A stretch of DNA of 47,016 nucleotides, from positions 1 to 47,016 of the forward strand of contig JAHJJI010000123.1 of assembly GCA_018823025.1 (NCBI GenBank), read 5' to 3'. Of this stretch, positions 27,534 to 35,528 are shown one piece after another (positions within the stretch are counted from its first letter, which is position 1; every line of letters starts with the position of its first letter). This DNA is from Gammaproteobacteria bacterium. GTDB taxonomy: Bacteria; Pseudomonadota; Gammaproteobacteria; Burkholderiales; Sulfuricellaceae. The notes below the pieces were generated by a model. That model had not been told where the DNA came from. It saw only the letters and a list, made by a program, of their open reading frames with translations, and searched no databases. A program made the translations under genes and the position numbers.

Positions 27534-27562
27534 ATGATATAATTTTTAAGATTGGCTGTCAA
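27534..27562 (-). promoter_or_regulatory. Near-consensus promoter of the yceD-rpmF-plsX-fab run
   Basis: On the minus strand: TTGACA, 17 bases, TATCAT, then GCGCGCCTT and the yceD ATG. The -35 box is perfect and the -10 box matches five of six. The GC-rich stretch at the start point is typical of promoters under stringent (ppGpp/DksA) control. The expected 5' leader is at most a few bases. Confidence 0.75.
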
Positions 27563-27636
27563 AAAACAAGCTCCAAGAGCAATCCAAAATAGCGATCCTA
27601 GAAACTTGATGTTTTGATAATTTAACGGGTTCCCGC

Positions 27637-29055
27637 GTGATCAAGAAAATTCTTATTGCCAATCGTGGCGAAATTGCGGTCCGTATTGTACGCGCTTGCT
27701 CCGAAATGGGGATTAAATCCGTCGCCATCTATACGGATGCCGACCGACATGCTCTGCACGTCAAGAAGGCCGATGAATCCTACAATATCGGCTCCGACCC
27801 GGTCATTGGCTACCTGAATGCACATAATATAGTCAATCTCGCTGTTGCGGCAGGTTGCGATGCCCTTCATCCCGGCTACGGTTTCCTTTCGGAAAATCCG
27901 GTTTTGGCAGAAATCTGCGCCAAGAGAGGCATCAAGTTCATTGGACCATCTCCAAAAGTAATCCACCGCATGGGCGACAAGATTCAGGCTCGGCAGGCAA
28001 TGATCGATGCCGGCGTACCGGTAATTCCAGGCAGTGAAGGTAACTTAGCCAACGTCAAACAAGCAATGGAACTGGCCACCGGAATTGGCTACCCCGTCAT
28101 GCTGAAAGCCACCAACGGCGGTGGTGGGCGTGGTATCCGCCGCTGCAACAGCGAAGAAGAACTGATCAAGAATTATGACCGCGTTGTTTCCGAAGCCACC
28201 AAGGCATTCGGCAAGCCTGAACTATTCATGGAAAAATGCGTGGTCAACCCGCGCCACATTGAAGTCCAGGTCATCGGAGACAGCTTCGGTAGCGTGATCC
28301 ATCTGTTCGAACGCGATTGTTCGATCCAGCGCCGCAATCAGAAGTTGATCGAAATCGCGCCTTCCCCGCAACTGACCCGCGCCCAGCGCGACTACATCGG
28401 CAAGATCGCTGTGCAGGCAGCCAAAACAGTCGGCTACGAAAACGCAGGTACGGTGGAGTTTCTGCTCGACCAGGACAATCAGTTCTACTTCATGGAAATG
28501 AATACCCGCCTGCAGGTAGAACACACGGTAACTGAAACCATTACCGGCATCGATATTGTCCAGGAGCAAATTCGCATCGCCAGCGGTCTGCCTCTGCAGT
28601 ACAAACAGGAAGATGTAAATTATCGTGGCTTCGCCATGGAATTCCGCATCAATGCGGAAGATCCGAAAAACGATTTTCTCCCTAGCTTCGGCCGCATCAC
28701 CCGCTACTATGCGCCCGGCGGTCCCGGCGTACGCACCGATGCAGCTATGTATACCGGCTACGTGATCCCGCCCTATTATGATTCGATGTGCGCCAAGCTT
28801 ACGGTCTGGGCGCTGACCTGGGAAGGCGTAGTCGAACGTGGGAAACGCGCCCTGAACGACATGGTGGTTTATGGTGTTAAAACCACCATTCCTTATTACC
28901 AGCAGATTTTGCAGCATCCGGATTTTCGTAGCGGCAAGTTCGACACCAGCTTCGTCGAAGCTCACCCTGAACTGACCAATTACACGGTGCGACTGCCCAA
29001 GGAACAGCTTGCGGCAGCCATTTCGGCAGCAATCGCGGCCCATGTGGGACTTTAA
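27637..29055 (+). CDS. pycA: Two-subunit pyruvate carboxylase, biotin carboxylase subunit A
   Basis: It carboxylates biotin with ATP and bicarbonate. The 472-residue protein begins IKKILIANRGEIAVRI, has the ATP-grasp glycine loop KATNGGGGRGIRR, the RDCSIQRRNQKLIE block and EMNTRLQVEHTVTE. It looks like AccC of acetyl-CoA carboxylase. The adjacent carboxyltransferase gene, rather than accB, points to pyruvate carboxylase of the Pseudomonas two-subunit type. GTG 27637 starts directly at the family N-terminus; its ribosome site is weak. Confidence 0.88.
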   Translation: MIKKILIANRGEIAVRIVRACSEMGIKSVAIYTDADRHALHVKKADESYNIGSDPVIGYLNAHNIVNLAVAAGCDALHPGYGFLSENPVLAEICAKRGIKFIGPSPKVIHRMGDKIQARQAMIDAGVPVIPGSEGNLANVKQAMELATGIGYPVMLKATNGGGGRGIRRCNSEEELIKNYDRVVSEATKAFGKPELFMEKCVVNPRHIEVQVIGDSFGSVIHLFERDCSIQRRNQKLIEIAPSPQLTRAQRDYIGKIAVQAAKTVGYENAGTVEFLLDQDNQFYFMEMNTRLQVEHTVTETITGIDIVQEQIRIASGLPLQYKQEDVNYRGFAMEFRINAEDPKNDFLPSFGRITRYYAPGGPGVRTDAAMYTGYVIPPYYDSMCAKLTVWALTWEGVVERGKRALNDMVVYGVKTTIPYYQQILQHPDFRSGKFDTSFVEAHPELTNYTVRLPKEQLAAAISAAIAAHVGL

Positions 29056-29089
29056 TTTCAACTTTTGATTTGTAACTCTAGGATAAAGC

Positions 29090-30952
29090 ATGGCTAAAGT
29101 TTTCATCAGCGATCTGGTACTGCGCGACGGGCATCAATCCCTGATTGCGACCCGCATGCGCACTGAAGATATGCTGCCGATCTGTGCCAGGTTGGACAGT
29201 GTGGGTTTCTGGTCACTGGAAGCTTGGGGTGGCGCGACATTCGACGCCTGCGTGCGTTTTCTGCGCGAAGATCCGTGGGATCGCCTGAAAAAACTGCGCA
29301 AGGCACTACCCAATACCCGCATCCAGATGCTGCTTCGCGGCCAGAATCTGCTCGGCTACCGCAATTATTCAGATGACGTGGTGCGCGCCTTCGTAAAAAA
29401 ATCGGCCGACAACGGCGTGGACGTGTTCCGTATTTTTGACGCCATGAACGACCTGCGCAACCTGCGCGTTTCAATCGAGACGGTAAAAGCCAGCGGCAAG
29501 GTCGCCGAAGGCGCGATCTGCTACACCACGAGTCCGGTGCACAACATCCCCTATTTCGTCAATTTGGCCAAGGAATTCGAAGCGATGGGTTGCGATACCC
29601 TGGCCATCAAGGACATGGCCGGCCTCCTTACCCCAGCCACCACAGCAGAGCTGGTCAAGGCGATCGCCGCTGTGGTAAAGATGCCCATCCACATGCACAG
29701 CCATGCTACATCCGGCCTGTCGGCGATGTGCCTTTTGCGCGCGGTGGAAAATGGCGCAACCATCCTGGATACCTGCAACTCCTCCTTTGGCGAAGGTGCC
29801 AGCCATACTTCCACGGAAAGCATGGTCGCAGCGCTGGCCGGTACCGAATACGACACCGGTTTGAGCCTGCCACTGCTTCAGGAAATCACCGCTTATTTCC
29901 GCGAGACCCGCAAAAAATACTGGCAGTTCGAAAGCGAATTTACGGGCGTGGATACCCGTGTGCTGGTGAATCAGGTTCCCGGCGGCATGATTTCCAACCT
30001 GTCCAACCAATTGAAGGAACAGGGCGCTCTCAACCGCATGGATGAAGTGCTGGCGGAAATTCCTAGGGTGCGTGAAGATCTGGGCTTTCCTCCTCTGGTC
30101 ACGCCGACATCACAGATCGTCGGCACCCAGGCCGTCTTGAATGTGCTGACTGGCGAACGATACAAATCCGTCACTACCGAAGTAAAGAACTATCTGCAAG
30201 GCCGCTACGGCAAGGCTCCGGGAGAGGTCAATGCACAGGTGCGCAGCATCGCCATCGGCACCGCGGAAGTCATCTCCTGCCGTCCAGCCGATTTTCTGGA
30301 AGATGAGATGGACAAGCTGCTTGGCGAGATCGAAGGCATCGCCAAGAGCGAGGAGGACTTGCTGACCTATGCCATGTTCCCAGAACTGGCACGCACGTTC
30401 CTGCAGGAACGCGCCGCCGGCACGCTCAAACCAGAGCAATTGCTGCCGATCGGCAGCAATCTTTCCTGCGGTTCGTTTTATGCGCCGAACGAATTCAATG
30501 TTTCGCTGCACGGCGAAACCTACCATATCCACATTAGCGGCTCCGGCCATCCCGGCGAGGAGCAGCGTTCCTTCTTTGTTTCCGTCGATGGTGTGCCAGA
30601 AGAACTGATCGTCGAGGCTCTGAGCGAAATTGAGGTATTCGGTGGCTCCGGCGGTGTGGTGTCCGGCAGCAGCGCCAAAACCAAGGAAAGTGGCGGCAAG
30701 GGCAGCGGCGGAAAACGCCCCCGCCCCACGCGCCAAGGGCACGTCACCACCGCTATGCCAGGTGCCATCGTCGACGTACTGGTCGAGATCGGAAAAAAGG
30801 TCAATGCCGGCGACCCGGTACTAGTGATCGAGGCGATGAAAATGGAAAACGAAATCCAGGCGCCGATCAGCGGCACGGTCATCAGTGTCTGGGTGGCCAA
30901 GGGTGACACCGTCACGCCTGACGAAGCGCTGATGGAAATACAACCAGAATAA
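29090..30952 (+). CDS. pycB: Two-subunit pyruvate carboxylase, subunit B (carboxyltransferase and biotin carrier)
   Basis: It transfers the carboxyl group from biotin to pyruvate, giving oxaloacetate to refill the citric-acid cycle. The HMGL-like barrel starts [13 protein letters not shown] and contains the lysine of IKDMAG and the metal histidines in [10 protein letters not shown] glycine/serine/lysine-rich linker (about 520-545) leads to a biotinyl domain with EAMKMENE, K584. It could equally be named oxaloacetate decarboxylase alpha (OadA), but no oadB or oadG lies nearby and pycA is directly upstream, 34 bases away. Confidence 0.9.
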   Translation: MAKVFISDLVLRDGHQSLIATRMRTEDMLPICARLDSVGFWSLEAWGGATFDACVRFLREDPWDRLKKLRKALPNTRIQMLLRGQNLLGYRNYSDDVVRAFVKKSADNGVDVFRIFDAMNDLRNLRVSIETVKASGKVAEGAICYTTSPVHNIPYFVNLAKEFEAMGCDTLAIKDMAGLLTPATTAELVKAIAAVVKMPIHMHSHATSGLSAMCLLRAVENGATILDTCNSSFGEGASHTSTESMVAALAGTEYDTGLSLPLLQEITAYFRETRKKYWQFESEFTGVDTRVLVNQVPGGMISNLSNQLKEQGALNRMDEVLAEIPRVREDLGFPPLVTPTSQIVGTQAVLNVLTGERYKSVTTEVKNYLQGRYGKAPGEVNAQVRSIAIGTAEVISCRPADFLEDEMDKLLGEIEGIAKSEEDLLTYAMFPELARTFLQERAAGTLKPEQLLPIGSNLSCGSFYAPNEFNVSLHGETYHIHISGSGHPGEEQRSFFVSVDGVPEELIVEALSEIEVFGGSGGVVSGSSAKTKESGGKGSGGKRPRPTRQGHVTTAMPGAIVDVLVEIGKKVNAGDPVLVIEAMKMENEIQAPISGTVISVWVAKGDTVTPDEALMEIQPE

Positions 30953-30959
30953 TTAAAAA

Positions 30960-31021
30960 CAGTCCTGAGTTTCGAGTCCTGAGTAAAACTACTTGGCCTC
31001 AGCACCCAGGACTCAGGACTC
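30960..31021. repeat. Short intergenic repeat cluster (GAGTCCTGAGT and its inverse)
   Basis: AGTCCTGAGT occurs at 30961-30970 and again in GAGTCCTGAGT at 30974-30984. The exact inverse, ACTCAGGACTC, lies at 31011-31021. The second copy and the inverse can form an 11-bp stem around 26 bases. It fills the gap between pycB and maf. Confidence 0.8.
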
Positions 31022-31026
31022 TTCTC

Positions 31027-31602
31027 TTGAAACTGATATTAGCCTCCACCTCACCCTACCGGCGCGAACTGCTGACGCGCCTGAAAATCCCCTTCGAGGT
31101 CTGCTCGCCTGAAGTGGACGAGACCCCCCTCACCGGTGAAACACCCGAGCAAACCGCCTATCGCCTGGCGATCGCCAAGGCTAAGGCACCCGCCAGGAGT
31201 TTTCCCGATGCCCTGATCATCGGTTCCGACCAAGTCGCTACTCTGGACGGCCTTCAACTTGGCAAGCCGCATACCCACGAAAACGCCGTCAAGCAACTCA
31301 CTATGATGCGTGGGCGAAGCGTGGTGTTCCATACTGCGCTGTGCCTTTACAACAGTCGCACCGGCAACACCCAGGCCAGGGAAATCCCCTTCACGGTGCA
31401 TTTCCGCAAGCTTACCGATGCACAAATAGAACGCTATTTGGTCAAGGAGCAGCCTTACAACTGTGCCGGCAGTGCCAAATCGGAAGGATTGGGCATTGCC
31501 CTGATCGAAAAAATGAGCGGTGACGACCCCAACTCATTAATTGGCTTGCCGCTGATTGCCTTGATTGAAATGCTTGAAAATGAAGGCATGCCGGTGATCT
31601 AA
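31027..31602 (+). CDS. maf: Maf-family nucleotide pyrophosphatase (YceF type)
   Basis: A house-cleaning enzyme that hydrolyses modified nucleoside triphosphates; the YceF subgroup prefers m7GTP. The 191-residue protein has [27 protein letters not shown] and the late [26 protein letters not shown]. The start is TTG 31027, directly at the family N-terminus. The intergenic repeat ends five bases before it, so no normal ribosome site exists. Its place near yceD and rluC matches E. coli yceF. Confidence 0.9.
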   Translation: MKLILASTSPYRRELLTRLKIPFEVCSPEVDETPLTGETPEQTAYRLAIAKAKAPARSFPDALIIGSDQVATLDGLQLGKPHTHENAVKQLTMMRGRSVVFHTALCLYNSRTGNTQAREIPFTVHFRKLTDAQIERYLVKEQPYNCAGSAKSEGLGIALIEKMSGDDPNSLIGLPLIALIEMLENEGMPVI

Positions 31603-32322
31603 ATGGCCACTGGCACCCTCTACCTGATTCCTACCACACTGGGAGAAAGTCCTCTTTCTTCGATTATTCCCGAGCAGGTTCGCAATATTGCGGCATCGCT
31701 AACCGTTTTTGTCGCAGAAAACCCCAAAACCGCTCGGCAATACCTGAAACAGTTGGAACTTGCCACGCCACTTCAGGATGTCGAGATATTTACCCTGGAC
31801 AAGCACACCAAGCCGGAGCAATTGGAGCTGTTTCTCCAACCGGCGCTGGCAGGAAAAGATCTGGGACTGGTATCCGAAGCCGGCTGCCCGGCAGTTGCCG
31901 ACCCCGGTGCGCTGCTGGTTCGACTGGCGCACAAGAAAGGGATCAAGGTGGTGCCGCTGGTGGGACCCTCATCCATTTTGCTGGCGCTGATGGCATCAGG
32001 CATGAACGGACAGGCTTTCGCCTTTCATGGTTATCTGCCCATACAGAAAGCGGAACGTTGCAAGAGGATAGCCGAACTGGAAAAAGAGTCGGCGACCAGA
32101 AACCAGACCCAGATTTTCATCGAAACGCCTTACCGCAATCAGGCGCTGCTGGAAGATCTGGTCCAGACTTGCGAATCCGGCACCGAACTGTGCGTTGCCA
32201 CCGACCTGACCCTTGCCAGCGAGAAAATCGATACCCGCACAGCCGGCGCTTGGCGCAAGGGCCTGCCGGATATCAACAAGAAGCCGACGATTTTCCTGCT
32301 CTATCGTCCACGCTCAAACTAG
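31603..32322 (+). CDS. Tetrapyrrole-methylase-fold SAM-dependent methyltransferase (RsmI paralogue)
   Basis: A 239-residue protein with the fold of RsmI and the cobalamin methylases. It begins GTLYLIPTTLGE, has SEAGCPAVADPG in place of the SDAGTPxISDPG of RsmI, and VVPLVGPSSILLALMASG. The target is unknown; it is probably not RsmI itself. The ATG abuts the maf stop codon. Its 3' end overlaps the convergent Rof-like gene by nine bases. Confidence 0.82.
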   Translation: MATGTLYLIPTTLGESPLSSIIPEQVRNIAASLTVFVAENPKTARQYLKQLELATPLQDVEIFTLDKHTKPEQLELFLQPALAGKDLGLVSEAGCPAVADPGALLVRLAHKKGIKVVPLVGPSSILLALMASGMNGQAFAFHGYLPIQKAERCKRIAELEKESATRNQTQIFIETPYRNQALLEDLVQTCESGTELCVATDLTLASEKIDTRTAGAWRKGLPDINKKPTIFLLYRPRSN

Positions 32323-32556
32323 AATCTCCTCGAACGACTCAATCCAGTCGAGACGGATTTCTTCCTCGCTGTTATCCTCACGGCTGAATTTCAGCCATTC
32401 CGCACCGTCACGGGTGGTCACATCCAGCGGCATGATTTTCTCAACCCTGTCCCGGCCCTCCTGTCGGTATTTAAGCATCAGCGATATCCGCCGCAAAACG
32501 CTGAATTCCAGCCTCTCGTGCTGCATGCAAGCGATAGGCAGGTAGTCCTGCTCCAT
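32314..32556 (-). CDS. Rof-like protein (putative Rho-binding antiterminator)
   Basis: An 80-residue protein resembling Rof/YaeO, which binds Rho and blocks its RNA site. The similarity is in the YLPIACMQHERLE start, a central beta stretch, and DGAEWLKF...EEIRLDWIESFEEI. ATG 32556 is two bases from the sppA stop; the open frame reaches 32586 inside sppA. The family call rests on a short pattern, so I hold it loosely. Confidence 0.6.
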   Translation of the reverse strand: MEQDYLPIACMQHERLEFSVLRRISLMLKYRQEGRDRVEKIMPLDVTTRDGAEWLKFSREDNSEEEIRLDWIESFEEILV

Positions 32557-32557
32557 A

Positions 32558-33499
32558 CTAGCGCAAGCCCATGCCACCGTTCGCAAGCGGATTAATTACG
32601 CTCGCCGTGGCTGCGCCGAACCGTTTGGCAAAGCGCTCCGCAATGCCTTCCTGCGGAGTGAAATCGATGATTTCCTCGGCCTTGATGATATCGCGCGCCA
32701 CATAATCAGCACTGCCAAAGGCATCGGCCAAACCGAGTTGGATGCTCCTTTCGCCACTCCAGAACAAACCGCTGAACATCTCTGGCGTTTCCTTCAAACG
32801 CTTTCCACGCCCCTGGCGCACCACGGTGATGAATTGCTGGTGGATTTCATTCAACATCGTCTGGGCATATTCCTTCTGGCTGGTGCTCACTGGCGAAAAA
32901 GGGTCGAGGAATCCCTTATTTTCACCTGCAGTCAACAATCGGCGCTCGATTCCCAGTTTTTCCATCGTACCGGTGAAACCGAAGCCATCCATCAGCACGC
33001 CAATTGAACCGACGATGCTGGCTTTGTCGACGAATATCTTGTCGGCGGCGGCAGCAGCATAATACCCACCCGAGGCGCAAATATCCTCCACTACGGCATA
33101 CAAAGGAATTTGCGGATATTTTGCACGCAGACGCCGAATTTCATCATTGATGTAGCCAGCCTGAACCGGGCTGCCGCCTGGGCTGTTGATCCGCAGAATG
33201 ACCCCCTTGGTTCCCTTGTCCTTGAAGGCTTCTCGCAAACCACCGATCACCCGGTCTGCATGGGTGTCCCCTCCGGCGGCGATCACGCCGCGCAGTTCTA
33301 CCAATGCCGTGTGTTTGCCGGAAAGAGGGGTCTCCCCCTTGTTGAACCAACCCATCATTGCGAACGTCAAAATAATTAAAAACACAAGGGTCAGCAGTCT
33401 AAAAAAGATCGACCACTGCCGCGCCCGACGCTGCTCCTGCAAGGCTGAAAATGCCAGCTTCTCCAGAGTTTTTCTCTCCCAGCTTTCAGGGTCAGCCAT
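32558..33499 (-). CDS. sppA: Signal peptide peptidase SppA, short type
   Basis: An inner-membrane serine protease that degrades leftover signal peptides. The 313-residue protein has one membrane span (about 31-51) and a ClpP-like domain. The nucleophile is S143 in DICASGGYYAA; K195 (TAGENKGF) is at the spacing of the catalytic lysine in the Bacillus-type enzyme. RINSPGGSP is also conserved. It follows the HAD gene after 43 bases. Confidence 0.93.
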   Translation of the reverse strand: MADPESWERKTLEKLAFSALQEQRRARQWSIFFRLLTLVFLIILTFAMMGWFNKGETPLSGKHTALVELRGVIAAGGDTHADRVIGGLREAFKDKGTKGVILRINSPGGSPVQAGYINDEIRRLRAKYPQIPLYAVVEDICASGGYYAAAAADKIFVDKASIVGSIGVLMDGFGFTGTMEKLGIERRLLTAGENKGFLDPFSPVSTSQKEYAQTMLNEIHQQFITVVRQGRGKRLKETPEMFSGLFWSGERSIQLGLADAFGSADYVARDIIKAEEIIDFTPQEGIAERFAKRFGAATASVINPLANGGMGLR

Positions 33500-33542
33500 G
33501 GTCGTCCTTTCGATTTTGAGTAGTTACGATTTTAGTCTTTAA

Positions 33543-34199
33543 TCAGGCATGATCGCTCAGCCACCGGCTCAGTTCACCGAAATCATCGGCACAAACAAGC
33601 GGAGACAGAGCCAGCAGACCTTCCCGCGGATGAGCACCATAGCACACACCGATTGCGGACACGCCAGCATTGCTGGCCATTTTCAGATCATGACTGGTGT
33701 CACCGATCATCAGGGTTTTCGCTTGCGGCACACCGAGTTCGTCCATGATTTCCAGCAGCATACAGGGATGAGGCTTGGAAAAGCACTCATCGGCGCAGCG
33801 CGAAGAATGGAAATATTGACCCAAACCGGTCTGTTCAAGAACGCGATCAAGTCCGCCCCGCCCCTTGCCCGTTGCCACCGCAAGCAAAAAACCCTCTCCA
33901 TGCAATGCCGCTATGGTTTCGGCTGCGCCGGAAAACAGAGGAATTTCAGCGTCCTGCGCAAGGTAATAATGGCGGTAACGTTCCACCAGCGCCTCGTAAC
34001 CGGAGCGGGGTAACTCTGGGAACAGGGCGGCAATCGCCTCGTTAAGGCCCAAGCCGATAATATGGCGGGCCTCGCTTTCACTGGGAACCAACAAGCCAAC
34101 ATCGCGACTGGCAGCCTGAATAGAAAAGGCAATGGCTCCAGCTGAATCCATTAGCGTGCCATCCCAATCGAAAACCAGTAAATCAAATTGTTTCGGCAT
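33543..34199 (-). CDS. HAD-family phosphatase (phosphoglycolate phosphatase-like)
   Basis: A 218-residue hydrolase with HAD motif I FDWDGTLMDS, motif II in ATGKG, the lysine of SKPHP and motif III IGDTSHDLKMA. The helical cap between motifs I and II is of the Gph type. The substrate is not clear from the sequence. It starts eight bases after rluC ends, and the rluC-HAD-sppA order is common in betaproteobacteria. Confidence 0.88.
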   Translation of the reverse strand: MPKQFDLLVFDWDGTLMDSAGAIAFSIQAASRDVGLLVPSESEARHIIGLGLNEAIAALFPELPRSGYEALVERYRHYYLAQDAEIPLFSGAAETIAALHGEGFLLAVATGKGRGGLDRVLEQTGLGQYFHSSRCADECFSKPHPCMLLEIMDELGVPQAKTLMIGDTSHDLKMASNAGVSAIGVCYGAHPREGLLALSPLVCADDFGELSRWLSDHA

Positions 34200-34207
34200 G
34201 TCCTTAT

Positions 34208-35161
34208 CTACTCCTCCGTATCCAAAAGTCGGAGAAACCGTTTCAGATCATCCGGCAGAGGTGCCTCCAGGGACAACACCTCTCCCGTCAAGGGGTGTTT
34301 GAGCACCATCTTGAAAGCGTGTAAAAACATCCGCTTCAAACCGCGCTTTTGCAGCGCCTTGTTCAAGGGGAAATCGCCATATTTATCGTCTCCAACAATC
34401 GGGAATCCCAGATGTGACAGATGGACACGAATTTGATGGGTACGCCCTGTTTTGAGTTCCGCTTCAAGCAGACAGAATTCAGGCCAGGATTTTTTCAGGG
34501 TAAAAATAGTGTGCGCGGTCTGCCCCTCCTCGTTCACGCTTACTCGGCGTTCGCCTGAACCGGTCACGTACTTGTGTAGCGGCAGCTTCACGCTTTGTTT
34601 GGCGTTTAGCCATTGCCCCTTAACCAGGGTGAGATAGCGTTTTTCCGTCTCGCCTTCACGCATTGCACGATGCAACTCAACCAGAGCGCTACGTTTTTTA
34701 GCCAGTAGCAGGACGCCTGAGGTTTCACGGTCCAGTCGGTGCACCAATTCAAGAAACTTGAATTCGGGATGCTCCAGACGCATCTGCTCGATCACGCCGC
34801 GGCTGATGCCACTACCCCCATGCACCGCCATGCCGGGTGGTTTGTTGAGTGCAATCAGGGCATCGTCCTGATACAGAATGTGCCGGGAAAGCATTTGTGG
34901 CGCAGCGGCTTTGGGCTCCCCGTTATCGGTTGGCCGAGATGAGCGGACGGGTGGAATACGCAGAACATCACCCAAAACCAGGCGACAGGTGGCATCGACG
35001 CGCTTGCTGTTGACGCGCACTTCACCGCTACGCAAAATGCGGTAGACATGGCTTTTCGGCACACCCTTAAGATGCTTGAAAAGGAAGTTATCGATGCGCT
35101 GGGATTCGCTACTTTCGTCGATAGTTACCCAGGTTACAGATTCTTTGCTTAAATCATTCAA
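34208..35161 (-). CDS. rluC: 23S rRNA pseudouridine synthase, RluC family
   Basis: It makes pseudouridines at 955, 2504 and 2580 of 23S rRNA in E. coli. An S4 RNA-binding domain (QRIDNFLFKHLKGVPKSHVYRILRSG split over residues 15-45) is followed by the synthase domain with catalytic aspartate in HRLDRETSG and TGRTHQIRVHL. I chose TTG 35161 (LNDLSKESVTW) from the family N-terminus; a GTG at 35230 would add 23 residues. Neither has a clear ribosome site. It is divergent from rne, as in E. coli. Confidence 0.9.
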   Translation of the reverse strand: MNDLSKESVTWVTIDESSESQRIDNFLFKHLKGVPKSHVYRILRSGEVRVNSKRVDATCRLVLGDVLRIPPVRSSRPTDNGEPKAAAPQMLSRHILYQDDALIALNKPPGMAVHGGSGISRGVIEQMRLEHPEFKFLELVHRLDRETSGVLLLAKKRSALVELHRAMREGETEKRYLTLVKGQWLNAKQSVKLPLHKYVTGSGERRVSVNEEGQTAHTIFTLKKSWPEFCLLEAELKTGRTHQIRVHLSHLGFPIVGDDKYGDFPLNKALQKRGLKRMFLHAFKMVLKHPLTGEVLSLEAPLPDDLKRFLRLLDTEE

Positions 35162-35528
35162 TTTGCTTATACTTGAAAATTGCGCTGGGGGGAAACGGAC
35201 GTTAAATTCGCCGTTACCGAGCCGATTCACGAACGCATAGGATGCGGAATCGGTCGCTACCAGCCTGAAAGTCCTGTCGGTTAATTTCGCTCACCACAAG
35301 AAAAAGTAGCGATGGTAAACGAATTGCGCGCTCAAAGCACTCGCAGATTTTCAAGTCTCGTTTCAATAACGGGACTTAAAGAACGACAAACTCGCACCTT
35401 GAAGGCTTAATTTTAATCGTAAATTAGTTAATGACTAGAATAACAAGATAGTCCGTTCAATTTTACGCCAGCCAGTTAGCGCAGCGGTTTGTCTCCCCGT
35501 GTGAAAAGAGCGCGGGAGAATATAACAA
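35162..35528. other. rluC-rne divergent promoter region and rne leader
   Basis: A 367-base gap. It contains a stem at 35353-35360/35370-35377 (AAGTCTCG with CGGGACTT, one G-U pair, nine-base loop). A second stem joins TCTCCC (35492-35497) with GGGAGA (35514-35519) and covers the rne ribosome site. A weak -10-like TAGAAT is at 35436-35441. rne mRNA leaders in E. coli mediate feedback by RNase E; a similar role here is inferred. Confidence 0.55.

Noticed and set aside
28222-29106. 294-codon minus-strand frame opposite pycA
   Set aside because: Mirror of a highly conserved biotin carboxylase; no domain of its own.
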